The notes beneath the pieces are model-generated. The model did no database searches. It had not been told where the DNA came from and saw only the letters and a list, made by a program, of their open reading frames with translations. From Prosthecobacter sp. (lineage in GTDB: Bacteria > Verrucomicrobiota > Verrucomicrobiia > Verrucomicrobiales > Verrucomicrobiaceae), in NCBI GenBank assembly GCA_030827515.1, contig JAUREI010000010.1:1-44608 (forward strand): a stretch of 44,608 nt of DNA, in the 5' to 3' direction. Shown one piece after another: positions 32,735-40,607 of this stretch. Numbering within the stretch: position 1 is the stretch's first letter; every line of letters starts with the position of its first letter. Position numbers and translations under genes: made by a program.

Positions 32735-34498
32735 TCACAGACGGTCGGCCGGCAGCAGCCAGACGATGAGTCGCTTGTTTGCAACCCGCCCCGGCTCCGC
32801 CAGCACCTCGGCCTCCGACGCTTCATCGAGGGATCGCGCCAGAAGGGCGGACAACTGGGCGGTGAATCCCGCCTCCTGCCGCCGCCCTTCCGGGTCGCCA
32901 AAGCTCAAGCCCGGATCGTCAAAGACCCGGCGCAGGTCATCGCCCACCACCAGCACGGGCGAATCCCGGTCCACCGGCAGACCGCTCAGGGCGACCAGGG
33001 TTGTTGCCTCGGCGGCATAACGCTTTTCGGCCCGCCCGCCAAGCAGGTCACGGGCAAGATCCCCGACCGCCTCGCGCTCCAGCACGCTGGCGTCCACCAG
33101 CGGCGTGGCCGACACCGCCAGCGATGGCAAGTCGCGCCGGACCCGTGCCGCCACGGCCAGGGCGGTCTGCTTCATCGCCTCGGGCGTCCAATGCCGCCCC
33201 TGGCGGAAGTAGGCGGATTGACGGCGGCGCTCCTCCCAGAGTCCTGACGCCGGATCCAGAACCTGTGCACCGGCCTGTTCAAGGGCTGCCAGACGCGCCG
33301 GCAGGTCAACCGCTCGCAGCGTCGCGGAAAACTTGGCCGGCACCAGCGCCTCCGGCTGCAGCCCCAGCTTGGAAGGCACCGGAACCACCATCAATGCGGT
33401 CCCCTGCCCCCGCCAGGCTTCCAGACGGGCGAGCAGGTCTGCGGAGCGACCGCGATCCGGCGGGCAGGTCAGGCGCTCAAGGTCGGCGACATCCAACAGC
33501 CAGCCCTCGCGTCCCGACACCACCACGCGATCGCCCTCGTCGAAGGTGTCGAGTTTCCATTCCGCGAGCCATCGGGCCGTTGCCGTGGCGGCCGGCAGAC
33601 CGGCAAGTGTGGGCGCGAGGAACAGCGCCACGGGAAGGAGCAGCAGTCCGAAACCCGGTTGCAACCAGGGCCGGCGCGGCAATGCCGGCAGCGCCACCGT
33701 CAACCAGGCGATCCAAAGCAAAGTGACCTCCCAGGCACCGCCCAGACGCGCGTCCAGCAGCAGGGTGTAAGCACTGGGCGCGCCATGGCCCAGCAACAAC
33801 CCCCACCTGGCCTGCAGGTCGGCGAGATCGGCCGACAACAGCAAAACCGTGGACAGGGCCCAAACGGCGGCGACCAGAACGGCGCGCAACGGTGGCGGCA
33901 CGGGACCGGCAAACAGGCTGCGCCCCCCGCGCGCCGCCTCGGCGGCCATCAGCAGGGCGTGCAGGATCATCCAGGCCAGCACCGGCGTGGACCACCCCCG
34001 CCAGGCCACGGCCGTGGCGGCCACCAGCAGCAGACCGGCCACCGCCTGACGACGCGGACTGCCGAGGCGGCGGCCCGGCAGACAGAAGCGCCGCCAGACA
34101 CCGGTAAAACTGCCGGCCCGGAAGGGCGCGCGCAGCAGGACGGGCAGGCGTCGCCGCAGCAGCAGGGCAAGCGCGCGCAGCAGATCGGTGCCGCCCGACA
34201 ACGCCAGCACGAGCTGGGCGGAAAAAGCGAGGGTTGAACCCCAGACCGACCATCCACTGCGGGCGAAGGAGGCCGCATCAAGGGCATCGCTGACCAACCC
34301 CTCCAGCGGCAGCACCAGCAGAAAAAGCTTGGCGACGCCGGCGCCGGCAAGTCCGCCGGCCGCCAGCAATTGGAGGGAACCTCGCGCGCGTCGCGCCAGC
34401 CACAGGCCGAGAAGGGCGAGCGGCAGCAGGGCAACAAGGGGGGGGACAGGGGGCACGGCAGCGACCGGTGGCCGGGCGGAGGCGGAGTGCAACCGCAA
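32735..34498 (-). CDS. Fused MBOAT-like membrane domain and AlgJ/AlgX-like SGNH domain with degenerate active sites
   Basis: A 587-residue protein. The first ~300 residues are strongly hydrophobic (about 8 helices) and follow the MBOAT O-acyltransferase pattern around residues 90-180: the DFSGYSD position reads ALSGGTD, the FWRRWH position reads VWRRFC, WHG reads WRG, but H180 in ILHALL is kept. Residues ~315-587 resemble AlgJ/AlgX: GREGWLL (329-335), VVPVPSKLGLQPE, GRHWTPEAM (434-442, H436), and VVGDDL (517-522) where GDSF is expected. Thus the SGNH Ser and the Asp of DxHW are missing. MBOAT and AlgJ proteins normally are separate partners that O-acetylate exopolysaccharides; here they are one chain. 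Starts 6 nt downstream of the AsmA-like gene. Confidence 0.65.
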   Translation of the reverse strand: MRLHSASARPPVAAVPPVPPLVALLPLALLGLWLARRARGSLQLLAAGGLAGAGVAKLFLLVLPLEGLVSDALDAASFARSGWSVWGSTLAFSAQLVLALSGGTDLLRALALLLRRRLPVLLRAPFRAGSFTGVWRRFCLPGRRLGSPRRQAVAGLLLVAATAVAWRGWSTPVLAWMILHALLMAAEAARGGRSLFAGPVPPPLRAVLVAAVWALSTVLLLSADLADLQARWGLLLGHGAPSAYTLLLDARLGGAWEVTLLWIAWLTVALPALPRRPWLQPGFGLLLLPVALFLAPTLAGLPAATATARWLAEWKLDTFDEGDRVVVSGREGWLLDVADLERLTCPPDRGRSADLLARLEAWRGQGTALMVVPVPSKLGLQPEALVPAKFSATLRAVDLPARLAALEQAGAQVLDPASGLWEERRRQSAYFRQGRHWTPEAMKQTALAVAARVRRDLPSLAVSATPLVDASVLEREAVGDLARDLLGGRAEKRYAAEATTLVALSGLPVDRDSPVLVVGDDLRRVFDDPGLSFGDPEGRRQEAGFTAQLSALLARSLDEASEAEVLAEPGRVANKRLIVWLLPADRL

Positions 34499-34504
34499 AG
34501 CGCG

Positions 34505-37183
34505 TCAGCGCTTGCTTCGCGACTCCGAACGGTTGAAGAACGAAGGCAGGGGCAGTCGCAGCAGGGGGGCTGGTTTGGATTCGGCGGCGGGTTCCTTGTT
34601 GCGGCTGCCGGTCTTGAGCAGGTTCGAAGTCCACTTTGTTTCCTTCACCGTGCCCGAGCCTCGAAACTCAAAGAGCTCGCTGAAGGGTCGCAGGACAATG
34701 CCGGGCAGGCCGCGCACACGCACCTGGGTGGTGAGGTCGACGGCATCCTCCATGAAGTTGATGCGTCCGGAGGAGGCGATCCGGAAGACGCTGGTGAGGG
34801 CCTCGAAATCCTCGGTCATGACAAATCCGTCGCCGATCTGGAAGGTGCAGTTGGCCTCGGTTGCCACATTGTAATCCTTGATCTTGCCCGGCAGCAGATT
34901 GTCGAGCAGCGGCGTCAACGGCCCAAGAATGGGCACGGCATACAGGTTGCCGTTAAGGATGATGGCTGCGCCCTCTCCCTTGAGCTCCTTCCAGTCCTCC
35001 TCCCGGCCATCGAAACGGAAGTGCCCGGTGAGATCCCCCTCGGTCTCGGAGTTGGCCGAGTAGATCTGTGCAAAGCGCTTAAAGCTGACGCCCTCCAACC
35101 GCATTTCACCGCGGTAGGGCCGGGGTGGATCCTGATCCTCGAGGCTTCCCTTCAACTCAAAAGTGCCGCCGAGCAGGCCCGCCCTGACGTCGAACTGCGT
35201 CGTCGTTCCAACACCCGCCACGGTCGCCCCAACGTCCTCAAAAGGCACGTTTTGACCAAACACCACGCGAGGAAAACGCGCGGCCTTCACCTCGACCGCG
35301 AACCCGTTGTCGTCCTCCGCAAGAATTGTGTGGCCACGCGCATTCATGGCGCCGCCATGCACCCGGCCCCTGACGTCAAAGTCGAGCCGTCCCGATTTGA
35401 TGTGGAGGTCCCCAACCGGGGAGGCAATCGCGTAGTCCTCACCCAGCACGGTGTAGTGACCCTCCCCCGTCTCGTGGGCGAACTTGACCCGGAAATCGCT
35501 TTTCTCACCGCCCCGGTAGTCAATCAGGCCCTCCAGTTCAACCACTGTGTCAGCCGGCAACCGGTACTTGGCGATGTGCGCTGCCGTTTTCTGCGCAAAG
35601 CAACCCGTCACCGCCACTGGGTCGACCCCCGATTTCAGGCCGGTCAGGCGCACCCAGTGCTCGTCGTCATCGACCTCGATGTGAGCAACCTCCGCCACCC
35701 CCTCTGGACGCTTCAGGCGAACATTGCGATAATGCTGCTTGGGATCCTGGAACTCGACTTCGGCGGTGAGCAGTTCAAGATCGACGCCGCGATACTTGAA
35801 GTTGCGCAACTCGCCGTGCCCGCGGTTGAGGCACTGCTGAAGGTCGGCCTCGGGCCCGGCACCCTCAAGTTCGAAAAAGATGTTGGACTGCGGGGTGAAC
35901 TCGAATCGACGGATGATCTCACGTGTCTTCTCCATTTGTGCGAAGGGCAGAAAGGCGTTGGGATCCATGCGCAGCAGCGCGCGGTAGCGAAACCCCTGCG
36001 TCTCATGCGCCAGCACCTGCGCGCCAAGCGTGCCGCTCTGGTGGCGCAGGACAAGGTCGCGGATATACACCCCCTCCGGAGCGACCCCGAATTTCGCCGA
36101 GAGACCGTCGAACACCGCTCCGCGCGTGCTGAAGCGACCGCAGTCGAGACTGCCGGTGACGCGCACCGGCCGCTTGTGCGACGCCAGTTCACCATCAACA
36201 AACCAGACACCGTCGAGTGCCAGGTTCGGACTCTCATAAAAAACAATCTCGCGCAGTTTGCCGCTGCTCAGGAAGGCCTGAGCGACCCCGGGCAGGTCGG
36301 CGCTGGAGGTCAGGCGGAACCTCAGCTCGGGCGAGGCCATGCGCCAGGTGGCGTTGGCGCTTACCTGCCCGGTGGCATCGCGCAGGTAGAACCTCGTCAG
36401 GTCCATCAATCCCGAGCGATACTCGGCCTCGGCAACGACCTCGCGGCAGGCATAGGTGCCGTAACTCATGCCGTCGGCCTCAAACAGCAGTCGGGCATTC
36501 ATCTCCAGCGGTCGGTCAATCTCGCCATGCACCTCCAGAGTCAGGCGCGGCGGCATGGCGAACTGAAAGCGCTGCAGCCACGCAAGACCCTTTTGCACGC
36601 GCTGCTGGTGATTGCGCAGCACCTGAATGCGATCCTGCAGCGTCGGCGTCGGCTTGTCCTCGGGTTTGTCCTTGTCCGGCGCGGGCAGCATGAGATCGCA
36701 CGACAGACTCAGGCGCACGCCGGACAGCAGACCCTCGGCATGACGCAGCTCCAATCGGCGGTCGCGCAGGAAGGCACGCGCATTCAGGTCTCTCACCTCG
36801 AGCATGGTCGGCCCACCGGGCTGCGACTCCGCGGACGACTCCACCGGGATACTGAGGCTGGCTTGAGTGAGTTCAAAACCCTGCACCTCGACACGCTTCT
36901 CAAGCAGGCGTCCGATCTCCACATCGATGCGCAGGCGGTCGACCGAGATCAGCAACTGCTTGCGGTCGGGCCTTGAATAGAGGCGAACATCGCGCGCGAT
37001 CAGGCCGCCGAAGGGATCGAGCACGAGACGGCGAAAATCCATGTGCAGGCCTCGTTCACCCAGACGGGCGATGACGAAACCGCGCCAGCGTTCCCCAAAC
37101 GCCTCGGAGCCGGCATAGACACCGGCGGCCAGCAGGGCGCTGGCAATCGTCAGGTTGAGCAGGCGCCGGAGAAACCGCTTCAT
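34505..37183 (-). CDS. AsmA-like / DUF3971-type envelope protein
   Basis: Start at the ATG giving MKRFLRRLLN (37183). The 892-residue protein has a single N-terminal membrane anchor (LTIASALLAAGVYAG) followed by an almost entirely beta-stranded periplasmic part, with the short two-strand repeats of AsmA/TamB-like lipid-transfer proteins and a C-terminal AsmA_2-like block (GNLYAVPILGPLTPLL, then FGDGFVMTEDFEAL-like strands and VDLTTQVRVRGLPG). Such proteins bridge the inner and outer membrane to move phospholipids. It ends in a short basic Ser/Arg-rich tail. The downstream MBOAT/AlgJ-like gene starts 6 nt later, suggesting co-expression. Confidence 0.8.
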   Translation of the reverse strand: MKRFLRRLLNLTIASALLAAGVYAGSEAFGERWRGFVIARLGERGLHMDFRRLVLDPFGGLIARDVRLYSRPDRKQLLISVDRLRIDVEIGRLLEKRVEVQGFELTQASLSIPVESSAESQPGGPTMLEVRDLNARAFLRDRRLELRHAEGLLSGVRLSLSCDLMLPAPDKDKPEDKPTPTLQDRIQVLRNHQQRVQKGLAWLQRFQFAMPPRLTLEVHGEIDRPLEMNARLLFEADGMSYGTYACREVVAEAEYRSGLMDLTRFYLRDATGQVSANATWRMASPELRFRLTSSADLPGVAQAFLSSGKLREIVFYESPNLALDGVWFVDGELASHKRPVRVTGSLDCGRFSTRGAVFDGLSAKFGVAPEGVYIRDLVLRHQSGTLGAQVLAHETQGFRYRALLRMDPNAFLPFAQMEKTREIIRRFEFTPQSNIFFELEGAGPEADLQQCLNRGHGELRNFKYRGVDLELLTAEVEFQDPKQHYRNVRLKRPEGVAEVAHIEVDDDEHWVRLTGLKSGVDPVAVTGCFAQKTAAHIAKYRLPADTVVELEGLIDYRGGEKSDFRVKFAHETGEGHYTVLGEDYAIASPVGDLHIKSGRLDFDVRGRVHGGAMNARGHTILAEDDNGFAVEVKAARFPRVVFGQNVPFEDVGATVAGVGTTTQFDVRAGLLGGTFELKGSLEDQDPPRPYRGEMRLEGVSFKRFAQIYSANSETEGDLTGHFRFDGREEDWKELKGEGAAIILNGNLYAVPILGPLTPLLDNLLPGKIKDYNVATEANCTFQIGDGFVMTEDFEALTSVFRIASSGRINFMEDAVDLTTQVRVRGLPGIVLRPFSELFEFRGSGTVKETKWTSNLLKTGSRNKEPAAESKPAPLLRLPLPSFFNRSESRSKR

Positions 37184-37224
37184 GAATTGATCAGCATAAC
37201 CGGCCACCCGTCAGTGACAAGGGG

Positions 37225-38724
37225 TCAAGCCGGTGAATCGGCGCGCTCTTTCGCCTCGAAGTTTTCCCGCGCCTGCTTGCGCGCCGCCGAGACGATGTGA
37301 TTGCAGGCCTCCATGCACAGCAGTGGAAGAGCGGACCCGCCGTCGCCTGCATGTCCCGCTGCATCACCGAGTTTGGCCGCGGCCGGACCGGACAGCGTCT
37401 GGCCTTCCGCCAGCGGGTAAACGATGCGGCGCAGGCACTTTGTCGCCGTGTCGCAGCAGCGACCCAGGATGGCGCAGGCCTGGTCATCGGTGATGCCGTT
37501 GGCAAAACGATACATGCCGGTCTGACGTCCCAGCAGGGCGCGCAGCGGCACCGGCTTAAGTGTGCCTCGTTCCTGTGCTAGCGCCATGCCGAGCGCGGCG
37601 GGATAGAAGAACTCCAGGGCCAGACGCACAGCGGCGAGATCTGGCAGCACCAGCCGCCAACCGCGCTTGAGGTCGGGCGCAGTCTTGATCGGCCGGAAGG
37701 CACCGGCGGCATCGTAGCGGGCGAGGGTGCGCGCGTCCTCCGGCTGGGTGTGAGTGATCAGACTCTCGCTGTCGCAGTCGTCCAAATGACGCAGCTCCCA
37801 GCCTCCGTCCACGGCGGAGATGACGACTTGGCCAATGGCGTGGCGACCCTGCTCGAGCCAGCGCGCCAGCGCCTGTTGCTGGGCCGAGACCTGCGCGACC
37901 GCCGACCCCTGCCCCGCCTCCGGGTGGCGACGGTCAAAATCGCGCACCTGGTCGAGGATGACCTCGGCCAAAAGCGGCTCGGTGCCGATCGCGCCGCTGT
38001 AGTAAAGATGCCGACCGTGCATCTCGATCGGGTTCTGGCGAAACACCTCCATCTCGCTGAGGGCCTTGCCCGGCTCCTTCTCCATGCCCAGCAGCACCGG
38101 GATGTCCTGGAAGCTGTGCAGGCCGTCGGCAATAAAGAACGGCACCACCACGACATTCGGTGCGCTCGTCAGTTGCACCCAGTCGGAAACCAGCGGCGCC
38201 TCCTCCATGTAGGCATCGAGCACCTCGGCAAAGCCGTAACCGCCCTCGCGGATCAGCCGCACCTGTTCCTGGATGGCCTTGGTCGAGTTCTCGTTGAGGC
38301 TGGTGCCGTGGCCCACAATGACCAGACTGGTCTGGTCGCGCGGCACACCCTGCGCCACCTCGTCGGCCCGCTGCAGCAGCAGGCGCGTCATGTTCGGGTG
38401 AATGCCGACCGGATCGCAGTAGCAGAAAGTGCGGCCGTCGCGGTGGGTCACCGGGCCGTCGAGGCGCAACTCGCGCGGCAGCACCTGCTGGCAGAAGTAG
38501 CCCTCGCTGATGAAGTTCGGCACGATGTAGACGACCTCGCCCTCCACCGATTCAAAAATCTCGCGCATCGTCGGCTCCTCCTTCCAGAAGCAGCAGGCGA
38601 CTTCACGAAAAACCCCAAGGCACCGGATCGTGTCGGCATGCTGATGGGTCGGCGCGCTGGAGTCGGGGTTCACGGTCGAACCGTGACCGACGATGATGAG
38701 TGAGGCGTGGGAATGAGAGTTCAA
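37225..38724 (-). CDS. CbiX-type chelatase fused to a DR2241-like 4Fe-4S domain
   Basis: No ATG fits; a TTG at 38724 gives MNSHSHASLIIVGHG and a 499-residue protein. Two CbiX-like halves are visible, each with VGHG (H14 and H139) followed by a family-like FISEGY or FIADGLHS segment, as in sirohydrochlorin cobalto/ferrochelatases. The C-terminal ~220 residues contain the cysteines C417, C423/C424, C430, C470 and C474, matching the iron-sulfur domain described for Deinococcus DR2241. The protein would insert Co or Fe into sirohydrochlorin, or act in Fe-S-dependent metal handling. It begins 22 nt after aat; ribosome binding site weak. Confidence 0.78.
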   Translation of the reverse strand: MNSHSHASLIIVGHGSTVNPDSSAPTHQHADTIRCLGVFREVACCFWKEEPTMREIFESVEGEVVYIVPNFISEGYFCQQVLPRELRLDGPVTHRDGRTFCYCDPVGIHPNMTRLLLQRADEVAQGVPRDQTSLVIVGHGTSLNENSTKAIQEQVRLIREGGYGFAEVLDAYMEEAPLVSDWVQLTSAPNVVVVPFFIADGLHSFQDIPVLLGMEKEPGKALSEMEVFRQNPIEMHGRHLYYSGAIGTEPLLAEVILDQVRDFDRRHPEAGQGSAVAQVSAQQQALARWLEQGRHAIGQVVISAVDGGWELRHLDDCDSESLITHTQPEDARTLARYDAAGAFRPIKTAPDLKRGWRLVLPDLAAVRLALEFFYPAALGMALAQERGTLKPVPLRALLGRQTGMYRFANGITDDQACAILGRCCDTATKCLRRIVYPLAEGQTLSGPAAAKLGDAAGHAGDGGSALPLLCMEACNHIVSAARKQARENFEAKERADSPA

Positions 38725-38746
38725 GCGAAGGTAATACGTGGGAAAG

Positions 38747-39349
38747 TCAGCGCAGGACGAGACGGAACGGCGAGGGCCGGTCATCAAAGGTTGCGGGCAG
38801 ACGAATGGCGCGCTCCAGCAGGTCGAGGTAGCGGGCGCAGGGAATCTCGTGGCCGCCGAACTGCGCGAGGTGCGGCGTTGTCCACTGGGTGTCGTGCAGA
38901 ATGAAGCCGCGCTCGCGCAGCCGCCACTGCAGATGCACGAGCGCCGTCTTCGAGGCCTGATGTTCGCGACTGAACATACTCTCGCCAAAGAAGGCACCGC
39001 CGATGGCGACGCCGTACACCCCGCCCATGAGCCGGCCATCGCGCCAGACTTCCGCGCTGTGGGCGAATCCGAGCTGGTGCAGCTCCTCGTAGCTGTCGAG
39101 AATGACGTCGGTGATCCAGGTTTCGGAACGGTCGGAACACCCCCGCATGACATCGCCAAAGGCGGTGTTCCAGCGGACCTCAAACGGACTGTGGCGCAGG
39201 AACTGGAGGAAGCGGCGGGGCACGTGAAAGTCCTCCACCGGCAGGATGCCGCGCTGGCGCGGCCGATACCAGGACACCGTTCCATCCTCCTCACCCATGG
39301 GGAAGGCCCCCTCGCAGTAGGCACTGAGCAGTTGGGCGGGGTCAAGCAT
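38747..39349 (-). CDS. aat: Leucyl/phenylalanyl-tRNA-protein transferase Aat
   Basis: A 200-residue protein from the ATG at 39349. Diagnostic blocks are LLSAYCEGAFPMG, WYRPRQRGILP, FGDVMRGC, and GGVYGVAIGGAFFGESMFS with ASKTALVHL after it, then DTQWTTPHLAQFGG. Aat adds Leu or Phe from charged tRNA to N-terminal Arg/Lys, creating N-end-rule degrons for ClpAP/ClpS. No clpS or clpA is adjacent. The frame that continues downstream into the chelatase gene is out of phase and not coding for Aat. Confidence 0.95.
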   Translation of the reverse strand: MLDPAQLLSAYCEGAFPMGEEDGTVSWYRPRQRGILPVEDFHVPRRFLQFLRHSPFEVRWNTAFGDVMRGCSDRSETWITDVILDSYEELHQLGFAHSAEVWRDGRLMGGVYGVAIGGAFFGESMFSREHQASKTALVHLQWRLRERGFILHDTQWTTPHLAQFGGHEIPCARYLDLLERAIRLPATFDDRPSPFRLVLR

Positions 39350-39399
39350 GGCGGGCGGCCCAAAAGGTAAAGACGCGCCCGCCCGAATGCAACCCCGGC

Positions 39400-40542
39400 T
39401 CAGCGGCCCAGCGCGCGCCGCAGCACGGGCTCAAAGATGTCGGCCTGGCGCATGAAACCGAGGTCGCTCGCATGGGAGGCATCAGTCGCGCCCTCGGTAT
39501 CCTCACCATAAAGCTTGTCGCCCTCGATGTAGTGCAGGTTCTTCACGCCCTCCCTGACCAGGCTGTCGTAGGCGGCGCGCAGGGCGGCATGGTTGTCGGT
39601 GTGAAACTTGTGCTTGAGCGGGGTGATCCAGTCGTTGGTGAAGCGGCGGTCCTCGACCAGCACGATCGGCGTCTCCGGCTTGGCGGCGCGCAGTTGGCGC
39701 ACCAGCGGCACGCACTTTTCGGTGACCTGCGCCGGCTGCATGTTCGGCAGGCAGTCGATGACATAGACCGCGGCGTCGAGCTGCACGAGGTAATCGCCAA
39801 CGGCGGCATCCATGCGGCCGTTGCCGGAGAAGCCGAGGTTGACCACCGGCATGTCGAAGCGGCGGCCGAGGATGCCGGTGTGCACCATGCCCGGACGACT
39901 GGCGCAGGCGCCGTGGGTGATGCTGGTGCCGTAGAACACGATCGGTCGCGGACGCGGTGCCTGGCCCTCGAACTTCGCGCCCTGGGGCACGCCGATCGAC
40001 AAAAATTCCACGCCGTTGTAGAGCGGCAGGTAGGCGGCGTATTCGCGGTAGCCGGGGGCCAGGTCCTTGATGATCTCAACCTTCACCTCCTGATGGGCCG
40101 GCTTGGTCACCTGCACCCACTTCCAGCGACCATCGCTGTCGCGCGCATACAGATCGACCCCGCTGACCCCGGTCGCCGGCATGTGAGCCAGACCGAGTTT
40201 CTCCTTCATCAGCTTGTAATGCACGTGAATGCTGGAGGCATCGGTCTTGAAGCGCACCATCATGCCGGCGCTGTCGCGGCTGAGGCTCCACACCGCCGGC
40301 GTCACCTTGCCCTCGGCACTCGCCGGCAGGCGATCGAACCAGCGCTTGCGCTCCTGGTCCGGCAGGATGCGACCCTCCACGCCCCAGGCGGTCACATCGT
40401 GCCAGTCCAGTTCGGCCGCCGCGGCCTTGTTGACGCCCATCGCCGGGTCGAGTTTGGCAATGTCGGGCTTGGTCGGCGCCTTTTGGGCGTGAACCACGGA
40501 AACGAAGAAGGGCAGCAGAAGCAGGGAACGCAGGGTTGGCAT
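39400..40542 (-). CDS. Secreted SGNH hydrolase with N-terminal GxDLY domain
   Basis: A 380-residue protein with signal peptide (MPTLRSLLLLPFFVSVVHA). The N-terminal beta domain carries the GVDLY motif (residues 128-132) of the GxDLY family; the esterase half has the block I GTSITHG (205-211, S207), GFSGNG (237-242) and the C-terminal TDASHASD with D354 and H357. All catalytic elements are present. Such periplasmic esterases deacetylate polysaccharides. It is 51 nt upstream of aat on the same strand but may have its own promoter. Confidence 0.85.
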   Translation of the reverse strand: MPTLRSLLLLPFFVSVVHAQKAPTKPDIAKLDPAMGVNKAAAAELDWHDVTAWGVEGRILPDQERKRWFDRLPASAEGKVTPAVWSLSRDSAGMMVRFKTDASSIHVHYKLMKEKLGLAHMPATGVSGVDLYARDSDGRWKWVQVTKPAHQEVKVEIIKDLAPGYREYAAYLPLYNGVEFLSIGVPQGAKFEGQAPRPRPIVFYGTSITHGACASRPGMVHTGILGRRFDMPVVNLGFSGNGRMDAAVGDYLVQLDAAVYVIDCLPNMQPAQVTEKCVPLVRQLRAAKPETPIVLVEDRRFTNDWITPLKHKFHTDNHAALRAAYDSLVREGVKNLHYIEGDKLYGEDTEGATDASHASDLGFMRQADIFEPVLRRALGR

Positions 40543-40607
40543 AGAAAGCAGAAAACGTCGCGGCCGCGGCGCTTCCTTCGCGCCGGTTTCAGACCGCTCG
40601 CCCTGCC

